Source: Defluviitalea saccharophila
Lineage (GTDB): Bacteria > Bacillota > Clostridia > Lachnospirales > Defluviitaleaceae
Assembly: GCF_038396635.1 (NCBI RefSeq)
Contig: NZ_CP121687.1
Coordinates: 372,001 to 436,000, forward strand
Length of the DNA: 64,000 nt
Reading direction: 5' to 3'
Shown here: positions 18,502 through 26,636 of the stretch, piece by piece
Layout of the letters: each line of letters begins with the position of its first letter
Numbering within the stretch: position 1 is the first letter of the stretch
Program-made: the position numbers and the translations under genes
The notes under the pieces: model-generated
The model's input: only the letters and a program-made list of their open reading frames with translations
Database searches by the model: none
What the model was told of the DNA's origin: nothing

Positions 18502-18530
18502 TTGACAAAATGAAACGACTATTATATTAT
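18502..18530 (+). promoter_or_regulatory. promoter of the CoA-disulfide reductase fusion gene
   Basis: Perfect -35 TTGACA (18502-18507), 17-base spacer, -10 TATTAT (18525-18530). The -10 lies in an 18-base palindrome. Confidence 0.65.
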
Positions 18531-18542
18531 AATATTATAATA
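18525..18542. promoter_or_regulatory. 18-bp perfect AT palindrome, candidate operator
   Basis: TATTATAATATTATAATA is its own reverse complement and covers the -10 and expected start point. ArsR-family sulfide sensors (BigR type) bind AT-rich palindromes over the -10 of sulfur-detoxification genes, so a polysulfide-responsive repressor is a reasonable guess. Confidence 0.45.
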
Positions 18543-18578
18543 TATAAAAATACTAATAGTAGATTTGGGAGGCAGACT

Positions 18579-21086
18579 ATGTCGAGAAAGATATTAATTG
18601 TTGGAGGCGTTGCCGGAGGAGCAAGTGCTGCTGCCCGGCTTAGACGATTAGATGAAACCCTGGAAATCATATTGTTTGAAAAAGGAGAGTATATTTCTTT
18701 TGCGAACTGCGGCCTTCCATATTATATAGGAGGCTCCATTGAAGACAGAGATATGCTTTTTGTTCAAACGCCGGAGGAAATGAAAGAGAGATTTAATATT
18801 GATGTAAGGGTAAGAAACGAAGTTATAGCTGTTGATGGAGAAAATAGAAAAGTAAAAGTTAAAAACCATATAACCAATACAGTTTATGAAGAAACTTATG
18901 ACGATTTAATTCTATCACCTGGATCTAAACCACTACGGCCCTCAATTCCCGGTATTGATGCCAAGAATATTTTTACCCTTTGGAATATACCTGATGTGGA
19001 TGCCATACAAAAGTATATTTTAGAAAATAATCCACGAAATGCCGTTGTGGTGGGGGGTGGATTTATTGGGCTTGAAATGGCCGAAAATCTCTACAATAGA
19101 GATATACATGTGTCCATTATAGAAGCTGCTGATCAGGTTATGGGGCCAATGGATTATGATATGGCATCTTTAATTCATCATCATATTTTATCTAAAAATG
19201 TTCATCTATATTTAGGCAATGGGGTAAAAGAATTTATATCTGAGGGGAAAAGTACAAAAGTAATCCTGAATGATGGAAAATTCATAGATGCGGACCTTAT
19301 CATACTATCCATAGGGGTTAGACCCAATACAGAGTTTTTAAGAGACTCCTCTATAGAATTAAATGAAAGAGGAGGAATTAAAGTTAATGAATACCTAGAG
19401 ACTTCTGTACCCCATATTTATGCTGTGGGAGATGCCATAGAAGTTGAGGACTTTGTCAATCAATCCATTACAATGATTCCTCTGGCAGGTCCGGCAAATA
19501 AACAAGGCAGGATAGTGGCGAACAATATTGCAGGTCGCCGTGAAAAGTATCATGGCACTCAAGGTACTTCTATAGCCAAGGTTTTTGATTTAACGGTTGC
19601 TTCCACAGGGAATAATGAAAAAACATTAAAATTAAAGGGTATTCCTTATATCACATCTGTTATTGAAGCTAAATCCCATGCAGGATATTATCCTGGTGCC
19701 CTGCCTATGACGATTAAATTAATTTTTAGTTCCAATGGAAAAATATTAGGTGCTCAAATCATCGGATACGATGGGGTGGATAAAAGAATTGATGTGATTG
19801 CTGCAGCCCTTCGCTTTGAAAAAAGTGTATTTGATTTAGAAGAGCTGGAATTGGCTTATGCCCCTCCATATTCTTCTGCTAAAGATCCAGTAAATATGGC
19901 CGGATATGTAGCTTCCAATATTCTTAATAATGACATGGAAATTCTTCATTGGTATGAGATAGAGAAGCTAGATTTGAGTCAATCAATTATTTTAGATATC
20001 AGAGAAAAGATAGAACGGGAACTGGGGTATATTCCAAATTCCTATCATATTCCCCTCAATAGTCTTAGAAAAAGAATGAATGAGCTGCCAAAGGACAAAG
20101 AAATTATCGTTTATTGTCAGGTAGGTTTAAGAGGTTATATTGCATATAGAATGTTGATTCAAAATGGCTTTAACAAAGTTCGCAATTTAATTGGAGGCTA
20201 TAAATTTTATGATACGATTGTTACTACGCAAAAAAAGCTCAAGAATCAAAGCTATGGGCTTGGAGAGGGAGAAATGAAGAATCAAGATCAAAATAAGCAA
20301 GAAGTGCATAATACAGAAACAAGAGATATAAAGTCTAATCAGTTTCATGCAGGAGCAATTGTTCAATTAAATGCCTGCGGCTTATCCTGTCCTGGACCGA
20401 TCATGAAGGTTTATCAGAAAATGAATGAACTTAAAAGCGGAGATATTTTGGAAGTCACTGCAACAGATCCGGGGTTTGCCAACGACATTAAAACCTGGGC
20501 AGAAAAAACGGGTAATACATGTTTATCCATAGATACTAATGGTTCTAATATTATAGCCAGAATTCAAAAAGGAACGTCTGAAGCATCTAATGGGAGTTGT
20601 TTAATCCAGCCCTTAAAAGATCATAAAACCATAGTTGTTTTTAGCGGAGATTTGGATAAAGCCATTGCAAGCTTTATCATTGCCAATGGAGCAGCTTCTA
20701 TGGGCAAAAAAGTAACCATGTTTTTTACCTTCTGGGGGCTGAATATATTAAGAAAAGATCAGTATGTACCGGTTAATAAAGATATGAAGTCAAAGATGTT
20801 TGGAATGATGATGCCAAGAGGCAGCAGAAAATTAGGATTATCCAAAATGAATATGTTTGGCATGGGTTCTAAAATGATTAGAAGGGTTATGCAAAAGAAA
20901 AATATTTCATCCTTAGAGCAGCTGATTGAGCAAGCAAATCAAAACGGTATTAAGCTCATGGCCTGCCAAATGTCAATGGATGTAATGGGCATTCAAAAAG
21001 ATGAACTAATCGATGGGGTAGAAATAGGAGGAGTGGCTACCTATTTAGGAGAAGCAGAAGATTCTAATGTAAATTTATTTATCTAG
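18579..21086 (+). CDS. CoA-disulfide reductase fused to rhodanese, TusA and DsrE2 domains
   Basis: Four domains in 835 residues. Residues 1 to about 440 form a pyridine nucleotide-disulfide oxidoreductase with FAD motif GGVAGGASAA, active Cys44 (FANCGLPYY) and NAD motif VVVGGGFIGLE. A rhodanese follows (active Cys about 513, YCQVGLRGY), then TusA/SirA (NACGLSCPGP, cysteines about 598 and 602), then a DsrE-like domain to the end. Together these can reduce CoA or other persulfides and pass sulfane sulfur between cysteines in the cytoplasm. Start ATG 18579 follows GGGAGG by six bases; the frame from 18510 begins inside the promoter. It is a single-gene unit with its own terminator. Confidence 0.9.
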   Translation: MSRKILIVGGVAGGASAAARLRRLDETLEIILFEKGEYISFANCGLPYYIGGSIEDRDMLFVQTPEEMKERFNIDVRVRNEVIAVDGENRKVKVKNHITNTVYEETYDDLILSPGSKPLRPSIPGIDAKNIFTLWNIPDVDAIQKYILENNPRNAVVVGGGFIGLEMAENLYNRDIHVSIIEAADQVMGPMDYDMASLIHHHILSKNVHLYLGNGVKEFISEGKSTKVILNDGKFIDADLIILSIGVRPNTEFLRDSSIELNERGGIKVNEYLETSVPHIYAVGDAIEVEDFVNQSITMIPLAGPANKQGRIVANNIAGRREKYHGTQGTSIAKVFDLTVASTGNNEKTLKLKGIPYITSVIEAKSHAGYYPGALPMTIKLIFSSNGKILGAQIIGYDGVDKRIDVIAAALRFEKSVFDLEELELAYAPPYSSAKDPVNMAGYVASNILNNDMEILHWYEIEKLDLSQSIILDIREKIERELGYIPNSYHIPLNSLRKRMNELPKDKEIIVYCQVGLRGYIAYRMLIQNGFNKVRNLIGGYKFYDTIVTTQKKLKNQSYGLGEGEMKNQDQNKQEVHNTETRDIKSNQFHAGAIVQLNACGLSCPGPIMKVYQKMNELKSGDILEVTATDPGFANDIKTWAEKTGNTCLSIDTNGSNIIARIQKGTSEASNGSCLIQPLKDHKTIVVFSGDLDKAIASFIIANGAASMGKKVTMFFTFWGLNILRKDQYVPVNKDMKSKMFGMMMPRGSRKLGLSKMNMFGMGSKMIRRVMQKKNISSLEQLIEQANQNGIKLMACQMSMDVMGIQKDELIDGVEIGGVATYLGEAEDSNVNLFI

Positions 21087-21121
21087 ATTCTAATTCATTT
21101 AAATATTCGAAGAACAAAAAG

Positions 21122-21150
21122 AAGCTCCAGTGTTATGAACTGGAGTTTTT
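21122..21150. terminator. terminator between the fusion enzyme and recombinase 2
   Basis: Stem CTCCAGT (21125-21131) / ACTGGAG (21139-21145), T-run on the right and an A-rich left flank; convergent genes share it. Confidence 0.85.
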
Positions 21151-22150
21151 ATATTTTTATAGGTATAAAATCTGTTGCGGTTTCATCTAATTCCTTTAAA
21201 TTGTGCAGATACCTTGAGGGAGTAAGAAGGTTTTTCCACCCAAATTGATCTTTTACTCTGTTGATATCGGCCCCATTCATTAACGCCAAACTGGCAGAAG
21301 TATGTCTAAACCAGTGGGGGGTAACTTTTTTCTTAATTCCTACGTTCATTGTGGCTTGTTCTAATAGCTTTCTAACATAGGAATAAGACAATCGATCTCC
21401 ATGGATATTTACAAAAAGCGGTTCATGATTATTAGGATCTATATCATAAGCCAGGCCAAAGTCCCTTCTATACTGTACGATATGGAACCATAAATCTTTT
21501 CTTATTTTTACAACTCGCCATTCTGTTCCTTTTCCCTTGATATGAACACCAATATTATTAGCATGATCAATATAAAAATTACCCCAATTAATAGAAAGAA
21601 GCTCGTTGATTCTTAACCCCGTAAAAAGCAGCATCACGCCTATTGTATAGTTTCTATTAGAAAGGATTTTATTGCTGCTGCTGGCTTTTAAAGATTTTAA
21701 TAATAAATCTACTTCTTTCATAGAGAGAAACTTATGCTGATTCTTATTATCAAATTTTGGTTTCTTTAGAAGCCTAAAAGGATTTACTGAAAAATAGCCA
21801 GAATCCTTTCCGAAGGTATACAAGCTGCTGATCGTATTAATTCTCTGAGAAATCGTTGAAGGGGCGAGAGACTTACCATTTTCTTTAACATGTGCCTCAA
21901 GGGCCTGTTTATAATTATTGGCATTATAAACTCCAACATCTTTAAGTTTTTCTATTCCTAAACTATTTATAAATAATATGTACTCGTCAACAATTTTTCG
22001 ATATGTCTTTCGAGAGGTCTGAGCTTTTTGATCCAGCCATAATTCAATCAACATAGAATCATCTGAAATATCACAAGGAACTGGAAATTGATCACTATAT
22101 AATGGCTCGATGGAATCATAATGATTTTCTTGAATGATAGGTAAATTCAT
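21149..22150 (-). CDS. tyrosine recombinase (phage integrase family), second copy
   Basis: 333 residues with Arg in TGLRINELL, His-x-x-Arg in HWFRHTS and the nucleophile Tyr in SRYLH. Trp (FGWKNLLT) replaces the usual second histidine, a substitution also known in active recombinases such as Cre. It differs clearly from the recombinase at 15641. ATG with AAGGAAG seven bases upstream. No phage genes, excisionase or duplicated attachment site was seen, so the element it belongs to, if any, is lost or very small. Confidence 0.85.
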   Translation of the reverse strand: MNLPIIQENHYDSIEPLYSDQFPVPCDISDDSMLIELWLDQKAQTSRKTYRKIVDEYILFINSLGIEKLKDVGVYNANNYKQALEAHVKENGKSLAPSTISQRINTISSLYTFGKDSGYFSVNPFRLLKKPKFDNKNQHKFLSMKEVDLLLKSLKASSSNKILSNRNYTIGVMLLFTGLRINELLSINWGNFYIDHANNIGVHIKGKGTEWRVVKIRKDLWFHIVQYRRDFGLAYDIDPNNHEPLFVNIHGDRLSYSYVRKLLEQATMNVGIKKKVTPHWFRHTSASLALMNGADINRVKDQFGWKNLLTPSRYLHNLKELDETATDFIPIKI

Positions 22151-22653
22151 TAAGTCACTTCCTTTTATGTAAAAAAGATGCTATTCAATACTTCTTTATA
22201 TTTGAATCTAGTTTATCACACATCTTTATAGAAGTACATATGTTTGGTGAAGAAAACCTAAACTTTATTGCACCTCATTTATGCTGTGTATTAGTATATT
22301 AATAATCGAGAAAAACACAATATAAAAAATACTACTCTAAGATAGAAATAATTATCTAACATTTAGATGATACAATTATTAATATCACATAAATTTCTAA
22401 TAATATGTAATATGTTGTATTATAATGTTTATCTCATAAAATTAATAAAAATCCAGATGAAAATATAATAATCTTAGATATTCTTTAAATAAATCGTTAT
22501 GACTAATAAAAATTATAAATTTATATATTATCTATGTAATTTTTATATGTTATAATAAAAATATATATTATAATAATGGTTATAAAAATTTATATATATT
22601 TGTAATTTTATACAAATTAATTATTTGAATAATAGATTAGGAGGAAATACAAA
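22151..22653. other. AT-rich intergenic region
   Basis: About 500 bases, extremely AT-rich from 22300 on, with many TATA and TAAT runs and no coding frame of note. It contains the promoters of recombinase 2 (right to left) and of the 113-residue gene. I see no direct repeat that would mark an attachment site. Confidence 0.5.
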
Positions 22654-22995
22654 ATGGACAATCAAAAAAACGACAATATGAAATATTGTAGTTATCATAA
22701 AACCTATCATTCCTTATCAGAATTTGAAGACGATATGAGAACAAAGGATGGAAAAAAGAATATCTGCAAAGCAGCGTATCAAGAAAAGTATGGAAGGAAG
22801 AAAACGACTATGACGGATCCCGTAGAAATAATTAAGAAATATTTTAAAGAAGAACATCCGGAGCTTTTCAAAGTAATACAAATCAAAGCAATCGCAAAAG
22901 AAAGGACCTTTATGGAAGTGCTGGTAGACAGCATTGAAATTGAAGAGGAGTATTGGCAAATTATAAATCAGAGTAAAGGCGAAAGAATTAATTAA
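22654..22995 (+). CDS. hypothetical protein with a degenerate zinc-ribbon-like N-terminus
   Basis: 113 residues, unknown family. The N-terminus has Cys-x2-His then, about 25 residues later, DGKKNICK; this recalls the short CxxC...F...DG...RCxxC ribbon found before HNH-type and phage proteins, but two ligand positions differ. The C-terminal half is charged and helical. AGGAGG lies eight bases before ATG. Its place next to an AT-rich gap and a recombinase suggests accessory origin. Confidence 0.6.
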   Translation: MDNQKNDNMKYCSYHKTYHSLSEFEDDMRTKDGKKNICKAAYQEKYGRKKTTMTDPVEIIKKYFKEEHPELFKVIQIKAIAKERTFMEVLVDSIEIEEEYWQIINQSKGERIN

Positions 22996-23218
22996 CATAA
23001 TAAGTTATGGGAAACAAAATGTGATGGAACAAAATTTATAAAGAAAGAATTCTAAAATTAAATTATTTAGAATGGATTTAAAGAATAAATTTAATTAAAG
23101 TGAGACTGATGATCATAGATTATAAAATCAACTTATACATTGAAGTTGACATTAGAGAAAGGCTATGTACATATTTAATGAAGCAAATAATTGAAAAAAG
23201 TAGAATTGACATAATTAA

Positions 23219-23255
23219 AATGTGCGGAACTGAAAGTGATTCAGAACCGCACATT
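23219..23255 (-). terminator. hairpin downstream of the Cys-rich protein gene
   Basis: Arms AATGTGCGG (23219-23227) and CCGCACATT (23247-23255) with inner CTGAA/TTCAG. On the minus strand it is followed by a T-rich but interrupted tract, so termination is likely but imperfect. Confidence 0.6.
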
Positions 23256-23262
23256 AATAAAT

Positions 23263-23451
23263 TTATCTGTTTTTATAGTCATTATAAAGATTTTCAATTG
23301 AACGGTCATAGGTTCTTTCGCCAGCTGCTGAGAATAAGCAGCCGGGAACTTCTCCGTTTCTTTTATGATAAGCTATGCATTCACAGCATTTCCCATGTCT
23401 TGAACAGGATGCATATGTACATGTACAGTTGATCTTAGGATTACAGCTCAT
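23263..23451 (-). CDS. small cysteine-rich protein, DUF6485-like
   Basis: 62 residues with about eight cysteines, starting MSCNPKINCTCTYASC and continuing GKCCECIAYHKRNGE, then a CLFSAAGERTYDRS stretch. This is the pattern of DUF6485, a small family of unknown role in anaerobic Clostridia that probably binds zinc or an iron-sulfur centre. GAGGAGG is six bases or so before the ATG. A longer plus-strand frame over the same bases is not credible. Confidence 0.75.
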   Translation of the reverse strand: MSCNPKINCTCTYASCSRHGKCCECIAYHKRNGEVPGCLFSAAGERTYDRSIENLYNDYKNR

Positions 23452-23697
23452 AAAATACCTCCTCGAAATGATTATAGCAATATTATAAGACAGCTATGAA
23501 TTCATATGCAAATAGAAATTATCTAAATTTGGATATAGTTTTTATGGATTGATTTTATTCATATTATTAGCCCATAGAGGAATTAAAGCTTTAGATATTT
23601 ATATAGAGAAGAATAAATAAAGCTGAAAAGAATGTAAAAGAATTACTTACATATTTCTCTCCATTTAAAGTCATAGTAACTGTATGGAGGTGAAATT

Positions 23698-23913
23698 ATG
23701 TCGCGAAATGATGGCAATAAAGAACGCCGGCAAGACATTAAAAAGATGGCTAGAACTATGGAGAATATTGCAAAGAACGAAGCATTGTTAGAAGAATCTG
23801 CAGATGATTTAACACCTAGTCAATTGGAAGAAATCCGCGCAGGTCAGCATAATAAAAAGAAATATTTAAAAGAAGCTATGAATACAATTAAAAATAACGG
23901 GCCTGTTCAATAA
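23698..23913 (+). CDS. Tlp-like small acid-soluble spore protein (putative)
   Basis: 71 residues, highly charged, helical and free of cysteine. ERRQDIKKM, ENIAKNEALLEE and KKKYLKEAMNTIKN follow the heptad-like pattern of spore protein Tlp (thioredoxin-like), and the length fits. Sequence similarity is only moderate, so another small helical family remains possible. TGGAGGTG precedes the ATG. Single gene with its own terminator. Confidence 0.55.
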   Translation: MSRNDGNKERRQDIKKMARTMENIAKNEALLEESADDLTPSQLEEIRAGQHNKKKYLKEAMNTIKNNGPVQ

Positions 23914-23941
23914 TAAAACATATGATTTCGAGATAAGCACT

Positions 23942-23972
23942 AAAGGGAGCTGTTGGATAGTTCCCTTTTTTA
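23942..23972 (+). terminator. intrinsic terminator after the Tlp-like gene
   Basis: Ten-pair stem AAAGGGAGCT (23942-23951) / AGTTCCCTTT (23959-23968) with one G-U pair, followed by T residues. Confidence 0.85.
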
Positions 23973-24054
23973 ATGGGATCATTATAAATAATGCTATAAT
24001 TAAAACCTCCTAGGGGAAAGATAATATAGCACCATATATTCGAGGAGGATATTT

Positions 24055-24585
24055 ATGAAAATATATGATTATACTGTAAAAAAGGTGGATGGATCAGAGG
24101 TTTCATTAAGAGATTATGAAGGAAAAGTACTGCTGATTGTTAATACTGCTACGGGCTGCGGTTTTACGCCTCAATATGAAGGATTAGAAATGCTTTATAA
24201 AAAATATAAGGACAGAGGATTTGAAATCCTGGACTTCCCCTGCAATCAGTTTCTAAACCAGGCTCCCGGAACCAATGAAGAAATTGTAAGCTTCTGCAAA
24301 ACCAATTTTAATACCAGCTTTGAAACTTTTGCAAAAATAGAGGTAAACGGGGAAAATGCAGATCCTCTTTATAAAATTTTAAAACATGAGGCGCCAAAGG
24401 ACATAGATAATGGCCAAATGGAAGGACTACGAGAAAAACTAAAAGGAAAGTTCTCAGTAGCTGAGAATGAGATTCAGTGGAACTTTACCAAATTTCTTAT
24501 CGATAGAGAAGGGAATGTTGCAGGCAGATTCGCTCCAACCGTATCCCCTGAAGAATTAGAGGGTCATATTGAAAAGCTACTATAA
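24055..24585 (+). CDS. glutathione peroxidase family protein (thiol peroxidase)
   Basis: 176 residues. The peroxidatic cysteine is in TATGCGFTPQY, replacing selenocysteine; the resolving cysteine is in FPCNQF; and WNFTKF supplies the catalytic Trp and Asn. Bacterial Cys-type members generally use thioredoxin rather than glutathione to reduce peroxides. GAGGAGG lies before the ATG. No redox operon partner is adjacent. Expected cytoplasmic; there is no signal peptide. Confidence 0.92.
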   Translation: MKIYDYTVKKVDGSEVSLRDYEGKVLLIVNTATGCGFTPQYEGLEMLYKKYKDRGFEILDFPCNQFLNQAPGTNEEIVSFCKTNFNTSFETFAKIEVNGENADPLYKILKHEAPKDIDNGQMEGLREKLKGKFSVAENEIQWNFTKFLIDREGNVAGRFAPTVSPEELEGHIEKLL

Positions 24586-24596
24586 TATGTAGATTC

Positions 24597-24625
24597 AAAA
24601 GCTAAGGATAATCCTTGGCTTTTTT
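24597..24625 (+). terminator. intrinsic terminator after the peroxidase gene
   Basis: Twelve-pair stem with arms AAAAGCTAAGGA and TCCTTGGCTTTT (one G-U pair), followed by T residues. Confidence 0.85.
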
Positions 24626-24697
24626 AAATGAATACAAAAGACCATTTACCTAATTATTAATTTATTTAAAATAATATTTATATTTTAATTATATAGA

Positions 24698-24706
24698 TGG
24701 TATAAT
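24698..24706 (+). promoter_or_regulatory. extended -10 promoter of the chemoreceptor gene
   Basis: TGGTATAAT, 57 bases before the ATG. The -35 region is AT-rich without a clear match. Confidence 0.45.
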
Positions 24707-24762
24707 ATATAAACATCGTTTTATGTCCACAATTTTCATTAATAAATCTAAGGGGGAAATCT

Positions 24763-26223
24763 ATGCTAAAAAGAAAAACAAAATGTTATGAAGCTCATTC
24801 CGTTACAAATTATGTTCAAGAGAAATTAAGAGGCAATAACATACCATATCCTAATGTTACCCATGGTCCCCATATATTTATCTTAGAGTTGTTTGAAAAA
24901 CTTTTAAAAATGGGAATGACGAATAAAGAACTTCTTCTCAAATTGATCAATGAATCAGCTGCTTTGAGTAATTTTGATGTAAATATATCTTTTATATCAA
25001 CGGAATTAAATAAATTTGCCAATGATTTAGCCCATTCCAGTGAATCCAATATGGCAGTAGTTGAACAAACAACCGCCAGTATGAATGAAGTGAGCCATGC
25101 TATTAATAACCATACGAGTATTTTAGAAGACCTGTCGATAAAATCCCATAGTTTAATGGATGGAAACAGGGATACATTGCGTTTATTAGAAGAAATCAAT
25201 CAAATTAAAGCCATCGTATTAAAGAATTCAGAGATTATGTCTCAGAAAATTGGATTGCTAGAAGAAATCTCTACTAAAATGGATCATATCGTTGCCGGAG
25301 TAGGCTCTATTGCAGAGCAGACAAATTTATTGGCACTTAATGCCAGCATTGAAGCAGCGAGGGCAGGAGAGCATGGGAAAGGATTTTCTGTGGTCGCCGA
25401 AGAAATTAGAAAACTGGCTTCAGATACCAAGATTAAACTGGAAGATATGCAAATATTCACTGGGAATATAAGAAATGCAACTAAAGAAGGAATGGAAAGC
25501 GTAAATAATACTATTTCTTCTATGTCAGATATGTCTCAAAAACTGGAAGTAGTTAACCGTTCTTTCAAAGAAAGTGTTAATCACTTGGAAATGACTGTGA
25601 AAAGTATTTCGGAATTAGCCAGTATGATGGAACAAATTAATGCTTCCTCAGAAGAAATTTCTGCGGCAATGAATGTCGTTGCAACAGAATCGGAAAATAT
25701 TAGCCAGATGGCAAGAAGAGTCTCTGAAGATTCGCAGAAGGCCCATAAATATGCCAACAATATTGGAAAAGTGGATGACAATATTTCTTATATCGTTAAA
25801 CAGTTAATGGAAACCGTAAATGATGGAACGCACCCATTATCAAACAAAGACTTTATAGCCAATATAGAGGAAGCTACAATAGCTCATACAAAATGGATAG
25901 AAACATTAAAGAAAATGGTTCAGGAGCAACAAGTAATACCAATTCAAACGAATGGTCATAAATGTAAGTTTGGACATTTTTATCATTCAATAGAAATTAG
26001 CCATCCGGATATTAAAAATGACTGGGAAAAAATTGATTCCATACATAATAATTTACATAATCTTGCACATGACATTATTAATGCCATTGAACAAAAAAAT
26101 CAAAATCTATGCATACGCACTTTAAAAAATGCTGAGCAAATGTCTGGTGAAATTATTAAGATATTAAATTCAATTATAGAGAAAGTAAAAGAAATGGATC
26201 AGCAAGGTATAAATGTATTTTAG
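24763..26223 (+). CDS. soluble methyl-accepting chemotaxis protein with C-terminal CZB zinc-binding domain
   Basis: 486 residues with no transmembrane segment. The signalling hairpin tip is [20 protein letters not shown] (about residues 185-204), which contacts CheA and CheW. The C-terminal domain has the CZB signature: His375 in HTKW, Cys401 in CKFGHF, His428 and His432 in HNNLH. CZB domains bind zinc and respond to zinc or oxidants such as hypochlorite. AGGGGGA precedes the ATG. No che gene is adjacent, so it must join arrays encoded elsewhere. Confidence 0.9.
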   Translation: MLKRKTKCYEAHSVTNYVQEKLRGNNIPYPNVTHGPHIFILELFEKLLKMGMTNKELLLKLINESAALSNFDVNISFISTELNKFANDLAHSSESNMAVVEQTTASMNEVSHAINNHTSILEDLSIKSHSLMDGNRDTLRLLEEINQIKAIVLKNSEIMSQKIGLLEEISTKMDHIVAGVGSIAEQTNLLALNASIEAARAGEHGKGFSVVAEEIRKLASDTKIKLEDMQIFTGNIRNATKEGMESVNNTISSMSDMSQKLEVVNRSFKESVNHLEMTVKSISELASMMEQINASSEEISAAMNVVATESENISQMARRVSEDSQKAHKYANNIGKVDDNISYIVKQLMETVNDGTHPLSNKDFIANIEEATIAHTKWIETLKKMVQEQQVIPIQTNGHKCKFGHFYHSIEISHPDIKNDWEKIDSIHNNLHNLAHDIINAIEQKNQNLCIRTLKNAEQMSGEIIKILNSIIEKVKEMDQQGINVF

Positions 26224-26256
26224 ATAAAATTTTTTGCTTTTATTTTTTTAAGCACT

Positions 26257-26290
26257 TACTATTCGTTAAAGTTGTGTTTCGCGAATAGTA
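26257..26290. repeat. inverted repeat after the chemoreceptor gene
   Basis: Arms TACTATTCG (26257-26265) and CGAATAGTA (26282-26290), perfect over nine pairs with a 16-base loop. No T-run follows, so it is not a standard terminator. Confidence 0.6.
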
Positions 26291-26550
26291 CTATTAATAA
26301 GTAAAATGCATATTTTATACTACTTTACCTTTCTTCTATTCTTTTTTCTTTTATTTTTCATATATTGGAATCTTAAGATAATTTATAAATACTTTATAAA
26401 TACGCTGATGTTCTGAGGTAACCTGCCGTTTCAGAAATATTTTCACATATAAAGTAACTTATTATAATGAATTTTCCAGAGAACTTACAATCGTTTTTTT
26501 GAAAGAAGTAAAAAATCCTGAAAAATATATTCTTTCTCTTGAATTAATGT

Positions 26551-26559
26551 TGGTATAAT
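26551..26559 (+). promoter_or_regulatory. extended -10 promoter of the liv operon
   Basis: TGGTATAAT, 78 bases before livJ; the same nine bases stand before the chemoreceptor gene. Confidence 0.5.
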
Positions 26560-26636
26560 GCTATACTACTAAAATAAAATATTAATAAAAAAACAAATGT
26601 CTTTACCACAAAGACTATTGGGAGGAGAAAAAATTT

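Larger units (their letters stand above)
26224..26636. other. intergenic region with several hairpins before the liv operon
   Basis: About 410 bases without a gene. It holds an inverted repeat at 26257-26290, a short hairpin TTCTGA/TCAGAA at 26411-26436, the extended -10 of livJ and a leader hairpin (GTCTTT 26599-26604 / AAAGAC 26610-26615) just before the livJ Shine-Dalgarno. No riboswitch family was recognised. Confidence 0.5.

Noticed and set aside
22233-22246. LexA-like box AGTACATATGTTTG before recombinase 2
   Set aside because: Only 7 of 10 matches, in very AT-rich DNA, and not placed in a convincing promoter; unlike the box before recombinase 1 it lacks support.
22300-22640. Replication origin or CRISPR leader in the AT-rich gap
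   Set aside because: No DnaA-box cluster, no regularly spaced repeats and no origin genes nearby; AT-richness alone is not enough.
23100-23432. Plus-strand frame of 110 codons
   Set aside because: It lies over the minus-strand Cys-rich DUF6485-like gene, which has a strong Shine-Dalgarno and recognisable pattern; the plus frame has none, and its second half is only the complement of the Cys-rich gene.
23665-23698. Sigma-G promoter before the Tlp-like gene
   Set aside because: CATAGTA at 23672-23678 resembles a -10, but it would start the RNA at the Shine-Dalgarno site and no fitting -35 was seen.
26400-26636. T-box or amino acid riboswitch before the liv operon
   Set aside because: No T-box core, no aptamer motif and no terminator/antiterminator pair; only short separate hairpins were found.
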